Of a stretch of DNA of 22,722 nt, positions 15,691-22,580 are shown in pieces. The notes below the pieces were generated by a model, which did not search any database, was not told the DNA's origin, and worked only from the letters and a program-made list of their open reading frames with translations. Position 1 is the first letter of the stretch. Every line of letters begins with the position of its first letter. The translations under genes were made by a program, and so were the position numbers. The stretch comes from Oscillospiraceae bacterium (GTDB lineage: Bacteria > Bacillota > Clostridia > Oscillospirales > Acutalibacteraceae): assembly GCA_031273775.1 (NCBI GenBank), contig JAISRF010000008.1, forward strand, positions 1-22,722, read 5' to 3'.

Positions 15691-15965
15691 ATGGGAACCG
15701 ACGGCGCTGTTTTCAACGTCAGCAAATCAAGCAGGTCGACAGCGCCGTCATTTACAACGTCCGCCGCAAGTGCTTCCTCTGAGGTAAGCGTGTAGCTTTT
15801 AAGCAGATGGCCTTTCACTTTTGTGAACAAAGGTGAGGTTGTGTCGATTGCCTCCGCCGACGCGGTAAGCGCGGGTTTGTCAGCGCCGGACAAAATCACA
15901 AAGGACACGACAATCATCGCTGCGCACAAACCGATGGACAGGATATTCCGTAGTACTCTTTTCAT
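13539..15965 (-). CDS. Secreted GLUG-repeat protein with N-terminal half-dockerin-like module
   Basis: 808 residues. Residues 1-37 form a typical signal peptide (MKRVLRN, then a hydrophobic core, then TASAEA). Residues about 49-86 resemble the second half of a type I dockerin: KGHLL, a TLTSEEALAAD helix end, then an EF-hand-like loop with Asp69, Asp73-Gly74, Asp77 and Asp80. Position 3 of the loop is Val71 rather than the usual Asn/Asp, and the first dockerin repeat is absent. Two GLUG units of about 360 residues follow from about residue 93, opening with PDTSWYTD and RADTSWYTT. They are closest to units 4-5 of the large GLUG protein, in inverted orientation. AGGAGG at 15973-15978 lies 7 bp before ATG. 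There is no transmembrane anchor, so it may be released or bound through the half-dockerin. Its role in glycan binding is inferred from the operon. Confidence 0.85.
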   Translation of the reverse strand: MKRVLRNILSIGLCAAMIVVSFVILSGADKPALTASAEAIDTTSPLFTKVKGHLLKSYTLTSEEALAADVVNDGAVDLLDLLTLKTAPSVPIVPDTSWYTDHESDTEYILYNAAQLYGFSQVSQSNNFSGKTVKLGGNILVNVGVASTWDETAPDHVWTPIGQFAGTFNGQGYTISGLYVKNAAANTGFFSDATATSTIKNLRLENSYFESTMASGLAFLGSVAGLTAGNIDTVYSSATVVCGAAMESGGITGRMYATGASGIKNCWFDGSVTTDGQYSGGIVGRIAMGTKTLQNCLNTGTVTSNYAVTDAVAWVGGLCGAIQNGGADPTVTISDCLNVGKVTVRLAGGAGSVLGRNRNTVTFTNVYSTNDITNTNGTVDNTTNTVPGVGNHSTNNATVNGAPVIVAKATLFGYGGYQWTQLDFTGYWAAIDGAVPELKSFGKGTPLTDFTGRVRADTSWYTTNTSPYTLTTAEQLLGFSLLSQTVNFAGKTVNLGANITVNSGDVASWGDGTLNKVAWLPIGTISVAFAGTFNGQGHTVSGVCLKTGTAGAGFFGNANGSISNLRLENSYFESTMASGIAYLGSIAGIASGNVDTVYSNAAVVCGAATESGGLVGRVTGTGTSGITNSWFDGSVTTDGQYSGGIVGRIPMGTKTLENCLNTGTVTSNTTTGDLAYAGGLCGAIQSIDATNLPTVTINDSLNVGKVTVSVANAAGSVLGRNRHTVSFTDVYSTNDITNINGTVDNTTNTVPGVGNHSTNGATVTGAPAIVAEAAILGNDAATALTGLDFISKWQMVSNGTPILKSFAN
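15145..15195 (-). repeat. 51-bp perfect inverted-repeat arm (right)
   Basis: Reverse complement of 8847-8897. After two mismatches and two shared bases, identity resumes for about 25 further bases on the downstream (minus-strand) side. Confidence 0.8.
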
Positions 15966-16016
15966 TGTGTTGCCTCCTGTAAGATAATTGGGGACTTCGC
16001 CGTAAACACACTGTAA

Positions 16017-17690
16017 TCAAGGAGAAATTGAGCGGGTGTAAGCGTCTTGGGCGATTTTTAGAAGCTCAGCCTGACCGATACTTTTCAGGGTGGTAAGATA
16101 CTCGTTCCACTGTGAATCATCGTTGGGATTCTTACTTCCGGTAATGAACAGGTTGCGGGATTCAAGGACATATTCAGCATACAAATCGGCATATCCGGTT
16201 CGATATTCATATTCCTTATCGGTATAAACCAACCTTACCGCCAACTCGCCGGGCGACTTGCCGATCAGCTGGTAGTTCCACGATTCAGTATACAACCTGT
16301 CAACCTCCGCCTGCCTCCCTTCGCTGCCGGTGATGATCGTTAAATAATTCGCATCTGTCATGATTGAATTTCCGTTACGGCACCAAGTTCGGTTTCCCGA
16401 AAAGAACGCGGCGTCCGAACCCAACCTTTTAATTGTGCTGTTTGTTCCATTGCCGTTCAAGCCACCTTTTTCATCATACACCCAGTCCACCTCCTTCTCA
16501 CCATGACGCACTCGGGTGACGGTTTCGTCCTTGTAAAAAAAGTCCAAAAGCTGCATCGCTCTTTCCGGATACTTGCAATCCTTGGTGATATATGAGCAGT
16601 AGCTCAGAGTATTCGGCCGGATCACGGTATAGCCACCCAGTCCGGTCTTGTCGGACAAAGCCGGTATTGCGGTATATTCTTTCAAAAGCGTTGTAGACGG
16701 AGAGCTCCATACGGCCGGGTGTCCGCACCACAAACCGACTTTGGCGATACCGTCCGCCGGCGTGATCAGGGATACAAACTCACTTGTGCTCGAAAGAGAA
16801 TAACTCAATTCACTCAGCAGCTTTTCAGAGCAGAGTTTGTTGGCGTAAATGAGCGCGCTTCGGTATTCGCCGGTCGAAACAGGATCCCACAGCTTGCCGT
16901 TTTTCACATTGAAAGGGTTCAGGGTGTCGTAGTGTACAAAGGCGTTGATGATATAAGCGGAAATGTCCTGGGCACCACCCGCTTTTGAAAGAAGCGGAAT
17001 TTCGTCCGCCACCCCGTTGCCGTTCGGATCTTTCGTTGCGAAAGCTTTCAGCACATCATACAGCTCGTCCACATTGGCCGGCGCTTTCAGGCCGAGCTTG
17101 TTCAGCCACTTCTGATTTATATACATATTGTTTTGCAAATTGTCCATGGCCATTAAGGTAAGCATAGGCATACCGTAAAAAGCGCCGGTGTGCGTATTGG
17201 TACCTTTGTTTGTGATATCTTTTTGGTCGCTTTCCGGAAGTTTATTGAACTGCTCCCAGTAATAATGACCGTAATTCTTTAACAAATCCGTCAAATCACG
17301 AAAATATCCATCCTCGCCGAATTCATTCATCGCGTAGTGATCCAATCCGTCGAAACCCCACAGAACGTCCGGCAGTTTTTCTCTGCCGGATGCCATAAGC
17401 GTAAGCTGCTGTGAATATTCCGCGGAGGTGCCCGCGAAATATACAAACTCCAGATCCACGTTTAAGCTTTCTTCAAGATATTTGGTCAGCGCGTTATCGT
17501 CATAGCTCGTCACATTCGCATTCTGCGGCAAACCCAAAGTAATGGTCACCTTTTCATCTGAGACAGACGCACTCCCGCCGCCTTCGCCGCCTCCGGCGCT
17601 TTCGCCGCTTCCGCCGTTCCCATTACAGCCGGACAGCAGCGCGCTCGCCATGGAGAGAATGAATAAAACACAAACGATTTTTTTCTTCAC
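16017..17690 (-). CDS. Extracellular solute-binding lipoprotein, LplA-like (CUT1 importer)
   Basis: About 557 residues. The N-terminus VKKK, a hydrophobic core and the lipobox LLSGC (Cys22) mark a lipoprotein attached to the outer face of the membrane. A Gly/Ser-rich linker follows, then VTITLGLPQNANV and a long binding domain with features of large LplA-type solute-binding proteins (length above 500, DVLWGFDGLD, an NGNGVADEIPL calcium-loop-like segment). It should deliver an oligosaccharide to the permeases at 3166-5065. The start is ambiguous. GTG 17690 has GGGGG 8 bp upstream and gives the most natural signal peptide. ATG 17705 is in frame without a Shine-Dalgarno. ATG 17741 overlaps the previous stop (TAATG), which could couple translation but makes an unusually long n-region. 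The mature protein is the same in all cases. Confidence 0.88.
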   Translation of the reverse strand: MKKKIVCVLFILSMASALLSGCNGNGGSGESAGGGEGGGSASVSDEKVTITLGLPQNANVTSYDDNALTKYLEESLNVDLEFVYFAGTSAEYSQQLTLMASGREKLPDVLWGFDGLDHYAMNEFGEDGYFRDLTDLLKNYGHYYWEQFNKLPESDQKDITNKGTNTHTGAFYGMPMLTLMAMDNLQNNMYINQKWLNKLGLKAPANVDELYDVLKAFATKDPNGNGVADEIPLLSKAGGAQDISAYIINAFVHYDTLNPFNVKNGKLWDPVSTGEYRSALIYANKLCSEKLLSELSYSLSSTSEFVSLITPADGIAKVGLWCGHPAVWSSPSTTLLKEYTAIPALSDKTGLGGYTVIRPNTLSYCSYITKDCKYPERAMQLLDFFYKDETVTRVRHGEKEVDWVYDEKGGLNGNGTNSTIKRLGSDAAFFSGNRTWCRNGNSIMTDANYLTIITGSEGRQAEVDRLYTESWNYQLIGKSPGELAVRLVYTDKEYEYRTGYADLYAEYVLESRNLFITGSKNPNDDSQWNEYLTTLKSIGQAELLKIAQDAYTRSISP

Positions 17691-17740
17691 TTGAGATGCC
17701 CCCATCAATTTTTTGAATATTTTTCCCTGAGTTGCCGCCA

Positions 17741-19177
17741 TTATTTCGGGTCACGGCTCGGCGGCGCTGTGTTGTAAATCCAATTTTTCAGAGGTAAAGA
17801 CCGCGCGGTTCCTGCCTTGTACGGAAAAGTAAGTATTTTGGTTCCGTCTCCCCAGGTCAGGCTCTCCTGTGCCGAACCCTGCAAACGCGCGTTTTCCGCC
17901 GGCTTCGCGTAAACGCTTCCCTCCGGCCATATGCTTCCTAAACGATGGGACGGATACAGAAGGGTATGAAAGGAGCAAAAATCCGTAAACGTATCGTATA
18001 CATTGATGCCGTGATGAAAAACAGAAAACACCTCCAGATTAAAATATTTTTTATCATAGGTGCGCATAACTACTCCTGTGCCGCCGGTTTCCGTATCGCC
18101 CGCGTGCAGAAACTTCTGACCTTCTATGTTATACATCAGCCAGGTCGAGCTGTCGTTGAAATCTCCGGAATAGTTTGAAATCAAAACCTGATCCTGAGAA
18201 AGAACGACGTCTATTGTAATATCGTTGAAGTAATATCGTTGTCCCGTTTGCGGACGGTAGATAAGCGGCGCGGTTCCCGACTGAGTTTTTAAAAACTTCG
18301 TCGCCATACCGATGTAACGGATGTTCGCGGCGTTACTGCCAAAATGTGTGCCGACTTCCTGATTGGGTTCGTTGTAATAGACGCCCTCCACAAAAAGTCT
18401 GTCAGCGTATTCGGGCTTTGACATAAAATACTGCAGCGCGCCCATGTGATCCGGGTGGGCGTGGGAAATCATCCATGCCTCGACCACAGGCTTTTCACCG
18501 GTTGGAACAAGAGTCTCCAAATAATCCAGTAAATAAGGCAATTCAACGGTCGTTCCCCCATCGCTCAATAAAAAGTGACCGTTTTTCAACTGAAAGACGA
18601 AACAGTCACCCATGTAGTATAACTCCGGCATATGAAGGGTTGTTTTCGCGTTTTTTTTGTTTTCCGTGACATATTCCTCTTTGTAGAACAGGTGCTCGGA
18701 CAGTCGTGTATCCCGACAGGCGGAAACGTAGGTTTTTTCTGTTTTTACCACATGAGTTACCGTAACGGTCAGATCGCCTCTTTGATAAGTGGCGGCATAC
18801 ACCGCGGAGTACAGTCCCTTTTCGCCGTTATCGACATATTTGGTAAAGCCGGCCTCCTCCAGTGTTACAAGGTATGACCGATAGTCCTCCGGCGCGGTTC
18901 CGTTCACATCGATCACATAGTTTCCCGCCCCGTAATCGACTGCGGCGCCGATTTTGGCGTTCGCTATGATCATGGCCGGAACCTCTTGGAAAACCGCGCA
19001 GTCAGTCCAATCCGCAAAGGTTTGCGCCCCCGCGACCTCAGAGGGCAACCCGCCGCCCGGTTCCTCGCTTCCCGCGACTGAGCCACCGGAAACATCACCG
19101 GAAGTACCGCAGCCCGCAAAGGTTATCATAAAAACAATCAATGAAAAAAGCGAAATCGCGTTTTTGTATTTTCTCAA
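17741..19177 (-). CDS. Exported ComEC-like MBL-fold lipoprotein
   Basis: About 478 residues. The N-terminal hydrophobic segment ends in the lipobox TFAGC (Cys23), followed by a Gly/Ser-rich linker, so the protein should sit on the outer face of the membrane. Residues about 75-155 form the same unassigned N-terminal domain as the cytosolic paralogue. The MBL fold has HAHPDH (239-244), NDSS near 342-345, AGDTE with Asp361 and HHG (388-390), the layout of ComEC-type MBL domains. Metal-dependent hydrolysis is expected; the substrate is unknown. It is the first gene of the P2 operon. The start is non-ATG: TTG 19177 is 11 bp after AAAGG, while TTG 19186 is only 2 bp after it and would add three residues. 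The stop overlaps an ATG of the solute-binding gene frame. Confidence 0.85.
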   Translation of the reverse strand: MRKYKNAISLFSLIVFMITFAGCGTSGDVSGGSVAGSEEPGGGLPSEVAGAQTFADWTDCAVFQEVPAMIIANAKIGAAVDYGAGNYVIDVNGTAPEDYRSYLVTLEEAGFTKYVDNGEKGLYSAVYAATYQRGDLTVTVTHVVKTEKTYVSACRDTRLSEHLFYKEEYVTENKKNAKTTLHMPELYYMGDCFVFQLKNGHFLLSDGGTTVELPYLLDYLETLVPTGEKPVVEAWMISHAHPDHMGALQYFMSKPEYADRLFVEGVYYNEPNQEVGTHFGSNAANIRYIGMATKFLKTQSGTAPLIYRPQTGQRYYFNDITIDVVLSQDQVLISNYSGDFNDSSTWLMYNIEGQKFLHAGDTETGGTGVVMRTYDKKYFNLEVFSVFHHGINVYDTFTDFCSFHTLLYPSHRLGSIWPEGSVYAKPAENARLQGSAQESLTWGDGTKILTFPYKAGTARSLPLKNWIYNTAPPSRDPK

Positions 19178-19188
19178 AAAAATCAAAA

Positions 19189-19193
19189 CCTTT
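19189..19193 (-). promoter_or_regulatory. Shine-Dalgarno of the MBL lipoprotein gene
   Basis: AAAGG on the minus strand. It lies 11 nt before TTG 19177 and only 2 nt before TTG 19186, which favours the downstream start. Confidence 0.5.
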
Positions 19194-19286
19194 ACCGTTT
19201 CAAGTTTTGAATCAATGCCTAAAAGTCAAATTGTAAGCGGATAACGCACCAAAGAATGTTTTTATTATATTTCATTTTTGACAAAC

Positions 19287-19348
19287 AAACAAACCATATC
19301 GAAAGTATAGCATTGATAAAACGGTTTGTCAATAGCAAATTTGCCAAT
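19287..19348 (-). promoter_or_regulatory. P2: consensus sigma-A promoter with putative operator, twin of P1
   Basis: On the minus strand TTGACA (19332-19327), a 17-bp spacer and TATACT (19309-19304) lie about 125 bp before the MBL lipoprotein gene. The block matches P1 at 56 of 62 positions without gaps. TTGRCAAA motifs occur at 19347-19340 and 19332-19325 with the same 15-bp period as in P1. A perfect inverted partner of TTGACAAAC lies downstream at 19278-19286. The rest of the 19178-19510 gap holds the 5' leader and the deoR terminator. Confidence 0.85.
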
Positions 19349-19392
19349 TAAAAATTAAATTTTTCTAACCATGCCGATTGGGCCCGTTAAAT

Positions 19393-19420
19393 CAAAAAAC
19401 CGCCAGCAAAACTGACGGTT
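19393..19420 (-). terminator. Rho-independent terminator of the DeoR-family gene
   Basis: Nine-pair stem (19398-19406 with 19412-19420, one G-U pair) with a 5-nt loop, followed on the minus strand by a run of six T. It lies about 90 bp after the regulator stop and before P2, so it insulates the P2 operon from the regulator transcript. Confidence 0.85.
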
Positions 19421-19510
19421 GATTTTATCCCGCTTCCAACTTAGAACTTACGCGGACGCAATAAATCTGTTCCGGAGAAGGTTCAAAGAAAAATCACAGC
19501 TCCTCAAATA

Positions 19511-20272
19511 CTACGTCAGCACAACTTCCCCGACACACTTCCGGATTGCGGACAGATCTTCTTCGGGAACCTCACGGTTGGTGACAATCATGTCTTCGCC
19601 GGTCAGCGCCGCGATTTCGGCGAAGGCTGTGCGGCCGATTTTGGTATAATCAGCCGCGACGATGTTCTTATTGGCGTGAGACATCATCCGGCGGTCAAGC
19701 TCCGCCTCGGTGTTGTAATAGGTGGAAATCACTCCGTCGGTATTGATACCGTCTACCGATAATATCAGTTTGTCCGCGTGGTAACGCTCCAACTGATTGT
19801 TCGCTTCGTCACCGTACGTAAACTGATATTTGGGATTTACATAGCCGGTCAGCAGCACTACGTTGAAATTCGGATTGGCTGCGGCCTCCAGCGCGATGGC
19901 AATGGAATTGGTGACGATACTAAGGTTCATCCTGACAGGGATATTTCGCAGAATCAGCAGGTTAGTGGTGCCGGCGTTGAGTATGACGATATCATTTTCC
20001 TCTATCATACCCGCCACCTTTTCGGCGATACGGGTTTTCTGTTCCTGATTGGTGCTCAGCCGCTGTGTCAGATTCATATTGTAATAAGGCTTGTATGAGC
20101 TAATTGCTCCGCCGTGAATACGCGAAAGCAGGCCTTTTGATTCAAGGTCTGCCAAATCAATGCGTACACTCACCACTGAAATATCAAACATGGCGGCAAG
20201 CTCACCCACCTTGACCTTTCCGTTCTTGTTCAGTATTTCGAGTATTTTCTGTTTTCTTGCATCTATGTCCAT
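19511..20272 (-). CDS. DeoR/GlpR-family transcriptional regulator
   Basis: 253 residues. The N-terminal winged helix-turn-helix (about residues 6-57) includes VGELAAMFDISVVSVRIDL and the family signature LLSRIHGGA. The C-terminal domain (about 75-235) is the sugar-phosphate-sensing DeoRC fold, with NAGTTNLL around residue 100 and IVAADYTKIGR near the C-terminus. Family members usually repress sugar-catabolic genes and release DNA on binding a phosphorylated sugar. Its position next to P2 makes it the best candidate for binding the duplicated P1/P2 operator, an inference from location. GGAG 8 bp before ATG 20272 fixes the start. It has its own promoter about 124 bp upstream and its own terminator, so it is transcribed separately from the operon it probably controls. 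Confidence 0.92.
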   Translation of the reverse strand: MDIDARKQKILEILNKNGKVKVGELAAMFDISVVSVRIDLADLESKGLLSRIHGGAISSYKPYYNMNLTQRLSTNQEQKTRIAEKVAGMIEENDIVILNAGTTNLLILRNIPVRMNLSIVTNSIAIALEAAANPNFNVVLLTGYVNPKYQFTYGDEANNQLERYHADKLILSVDGINTDGVISTYYNTEAELDRRMMSHANKNIVAADYTKIGRTAFAEIAALTGEDMIVTNREVPEEDLSAIRKCVGEVVLT

Positions 20273-20395
20273 ATAAAACGCTCCTTTAAGTTATGCAAAA
20301 TTAAAAAGCCCGAAGTCACAGGGACGGTGAAAATCAGGCCGATTGCACTCGTTGTTTTCCGCCATACGGCATTCCAAGCTTTTTTCTTGCACCCC

Positions 20396-20424
20396 AGTAT
20401 AACCCTTTTTCCCCTCAGTGTCAA
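20396..20424 (-). promoter_or_regulatory. Promoter of the DeoR-family gene
   Basis: On the minus strand TTGACA (20424-20419), a 17-bp spacer and TATACT (20401-20396), a consensus sigma-A promoter. It leaves a leader of about 115-120 nt before the start codon. The block does not share the P1/P2 flanking sequence, so the regulator is not obviously autoregulated through the same operator. Confidence 0.8.
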
Positions 20425-20478
20425 TGTCACATTTATTTGAGTTTTCACATTTACCTGAATCCGAAAGAAATTTTCGGC

Positions 20479-20507
20479 TTGAAACTTTTCGGACGAGGGA
20501 GTATACT
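20479..20507 (+). promoter_or_regulatory. Promoter of the rimO-pgsA-cysE block
   Basis: TTGAAA at 20479-20484, a 17-bp spacer and TATACT at 20502-20507. It is divergent from the regulator promoter, with about 55 bp between the two -35 boxes. A short inverted repeat (20461-20466 with 20472-20477) lies just upstream, and a small leader hairpin at 20538-20555 follows. The 314-bp gap 20273-20586 otherwise shows nothing more. Confidence 0.75.
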
Positions 20508-20586
20508 GTTAGAGGTTGAAATACCTTTGTAGGTTTTGGTTCGGCTCACGAAACCGGCGTAAGAGAAAAAGGATTGATTTTTTAGC

Positions 20587-21915
20587 TTGTCGAATGTGTT
20601 AAAGGTTAGCGTGGTGTCGCTGGGGTGCCCGAAAAATCAGGTGGACGCGGAAATGCTGGTGGCAAAAATCCGAGCATCGGGCATGGAAACCGTCACGGAT
20701 TTAGAAATGGCGGATGCCGTTGTGGTGAATACCTGCGGCTTTATTGAGGACGCAAAGAAAGAGAGCATAGCCCATATTTTGGAAGCGGCACGGCTTAAAA
20801 AGAAAAGTCTTAAAGCTTTGGTCGTTACCGGGTGCCTGGCTCAGCGTTACAAAAGCGAAATCCTTGCCGAAATCGATGAGGTAAACGCGGTGGTAGGGCT
20901 GTCCCGGAACGCGGATATTGCCGAAATCATCCGGCAGACCGTAGGCGGCGAGCGGATGGCCACCTTTGACGGCGGCGGATTGTGTCAACAGGGCGAACGT
21001 GTGCTGTCCACACCGTTTTACACCGCGTACCTGCGCATTGCGGACGGCTGCGATAACCGCTGTTCTTACTGCGCTATCCCGCAAATCCGCGGGCGCTACC
21101 AAAGCCGGCCTGTGGAAGATATTTTAGAGGAAGCCCAAAGCCTTGCCGCGGGTGGCGTGAAAGAACTCTGCGTGATCGCGCAGGACACCACCCGCTACGG
21201 ACAGGATCTGTACAAAAAGCTGATGCTGCCGGAGCTTTTGGAAGGGCTGTGTGAAATTAAAGGCATTGACTGGATTCGGATTCTTTATGCCTACCCTGAT
21301 TCTGTGACCGATAAACTGCTTTCGGTAATGGCGCGCCAAAAGAAAATTTTACCCTACCTTGACTTACCCGTTCAGCACGCGAACGGCGAGATTTTGAAAG
21401 CCATGAACCGACGCGGAGATGTGAAAGAATTAACCGCGCTAATCGGAAAAATCCGCGGATCTGTGCCGGGCATTTGTTTGCGTACCACTTTAATTGTCGG
21501 GTTTCCCGGCGAAAAGGAAGAACATTTCGCGGAGCTTTTAGACTTTGTAGAGCAAACGGAATTCGACAGACTGGGCTGTTTTACATACAGCCCGGAGGAA
21601 GGGACGCCCGCCGCGGGTTTTAAATGGCAAATCAGCGAGAAAATGAAAGCTTCGCGGCAAAATAAAGTCATGGAATGTCAGCGGAGGATCACCGCGCGCA
21701 AAAACCGACAGAAAATCGGCGGGATTTATGATATACTCACCGAGGGTTTTGACGCTCCGCAGGCGCTGTACCGGGGTCGGAGCGCCGCCGATGCTCCCGA
21801 AATAGACGGCCGAGTGTATTTCGGGAGCCCAGACCTCTGTGAACCCGGGAAATTCGCGCGGGTGAAAATCTTGGATTCCAATGATTACGACCTCTTTGGC
21901 GAGCGGATTATGTAA
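20587..21915 (+). CDS. rimO: Ribosomal protein uS12 methylthiotransferase RimO
   Basis: 442 residues, the usual family length. It adds a methylthio group to the conserved aspartate of ribosomal protein S12, using two iron-sulphur clusters and S-adenosylmethionine in the cytosol. The N-terminal methylthiotransferase domain begins VSLGCPKNQVDAE and shows the three cluster cysteines Cys14, Cys50 and Cys83. The radical-SAM motif is CDNRCSYC (Cys155, Cys159, Cys162), followed by AIPQIRGRYQSR. A C-terminal TRAM-like domain ends the protein. SLGCPKNxVD is the RimO-type opening rather than that of MiaB. The start is TTG 20587 with AAAAAGGA about 13 bp upstream, a rather long spacing. pgsA follows 50 bp downstream on the same strand. 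This is a chromosomal housekeeping gene that marks the right edge of the sugar locus. Confidence 0.95.
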   Translation: MSNVLKVSVVSLGCPKNQVDAEMLVAKIRASGMETVTDLEMADAVVVNTCGFIEDAKKESIAHILEAARLKKKSLKALVVTGCLAQRYKSEILAEIDEVNAVVGLSRNADIAEIIRQTVGGERMATFDGGGLCQQGERVLSTPFYTAYLRIADGCDNRCSYCAIPQIRGRYQSRPVEDILEEAQSLAAGGVKELCVIAQDTTRYGQDLYKKLMLPELLEGLCEIKGIDWIRILYAYPDSVTDKLLSVMARQKKILPYLDLPVQHANGEILKAMNRRGDVKELTALIGKIRGSVPGICLRTTLIVGFPGEKEEHFAELLDFVEQTEFDRLGCFTYSPEEGTPAAGFKWQISEKMKASRQNKVMECQRRITARKNRQKIGGIYDILTEGFDAPQALYRGRSAADAPEIDGRVYFGSPDLCEPGKFARVKILDSNDYDLFGERIM

Positions 21916-21952
21916 ACCCATACGGCATTTTACGCCGCCGAAACATATAATT

Positions 21953-21957
21953 GGGAG
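21953..21957 (+). promoter_or_regulatory. Shine-Dalgarno that decides the pgsA start
   Basis: GGGAG lies 8 nt before TTG 21966. The longer frame from TTG 21951 would contain this site, so 21966 is preferred. Confidence 0.65.
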
Positions 21958-21965
21958 TGAGCGGA

Positions 21966-22538
21966 TTGAATACCCCAAATAAACTAACCATTGCGCGGAT
22001 TATTATGGCGCCGCTTTTGATGGCGTTAATGTTCATTTCATTTCCGGGTCATTCACTGGCGGCGCTGATTGTATTTATCGCCGCTTCGCTCACGGATATG
22101 GCAGACGGAATGCTCGCCCGGCGCAACAATCAAATTACCGATTTCGGCAAGCTGCTCGATCCAATCGCCGACAAAATGCTCATCACCGCGGCGTTTTTGG
22201 GTTTTGTGTTTACGCACACGGGTTGGGGCGTGTTGTGGGTAGCTTTCATCTCACTGACGCGCGAATTTTTGGTCATGAGTATTCGGATGCTTGCCGCGCG
22301 TGACGGGAACGTAATTGCCGCCAGCGTGTGGGGAAAGCTGAAAACTGTCACACAGATGACGGCGGTGATTTTTGCTCTTTCCGCCGAATTTTTCCTGCAA
22401 TTCGCGTCGTTTCAGCGGTTTGAGTGGCTTTTAGGTGTGTTGACCACCGTGTTACTGTGGTTTGCTGCGGCGGCGACACTGGTGTCCGGCGTGGATTACG
22501 CAATCAAAAACGCCAAATACATAGACCACAGGAAATAA
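21966..22538 (+). CDS. pgsA: CDP-diacylglycerol-glycerol-3-phosphate 3-phosphatidyltransferase
   Basis: 190 residues, a normal length. It makes phosphatidylglycerol phosphate from CDP-diacylglycerol and glycerol 3-phosphate in the cytoplasmic membrane. The sequence opens with NTPNKLTIARI, typical of PgsA. The CDP-alcohol phosphatidyltransferase signature DGxxARx8GxxxDxxxD runs from Asp47 to Asp69, with Asp44 just before it. Several hydrophobic segments follow, including about 72-95 and 160-180. The TTG start at 21966 has a clear Shine-Dalgarno and removes five non-conserved residues. Placement between rimO and cysE on one strand suggests a co-transcribed housekeeping group. The signature fixes the superfamily, and the N-terminus and context fix the member. 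Confidence 0.92.
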   Translation: MNTPNKLTIARIIMAPLLMALMFISFPGHSLAALIVFIAASLTDMADGMLARRNNQITDFGKLLDPIADKMLITAAFLGFVFTHTGWGVLWVAFISLTREFLVMSIRMLAARDGNVIAASVWGKLKTVTQMTAVIFALSAEFFLQFASFQRFEWLLGVLTTVLLWFAAAATLVSGVDYAIKNAKYIDHRK

Positions 22539-22580
22539 TGCGAAATTGAGGATGCAGAATTATTGAAATAAGGAGTTTCT

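Noticed and set aside
20461..20477. Short inverted repeat upstream of the rimO promoter considered as a terminator or operator
   Set aside because: Only six base pairs with no T-tract; too weak to call.
20525..20575. Leader of rimO considered as a riboswitch
   Set aside because: Only a small hairpin at 20538-20555; no recognisable aptamer core or terminator switch.
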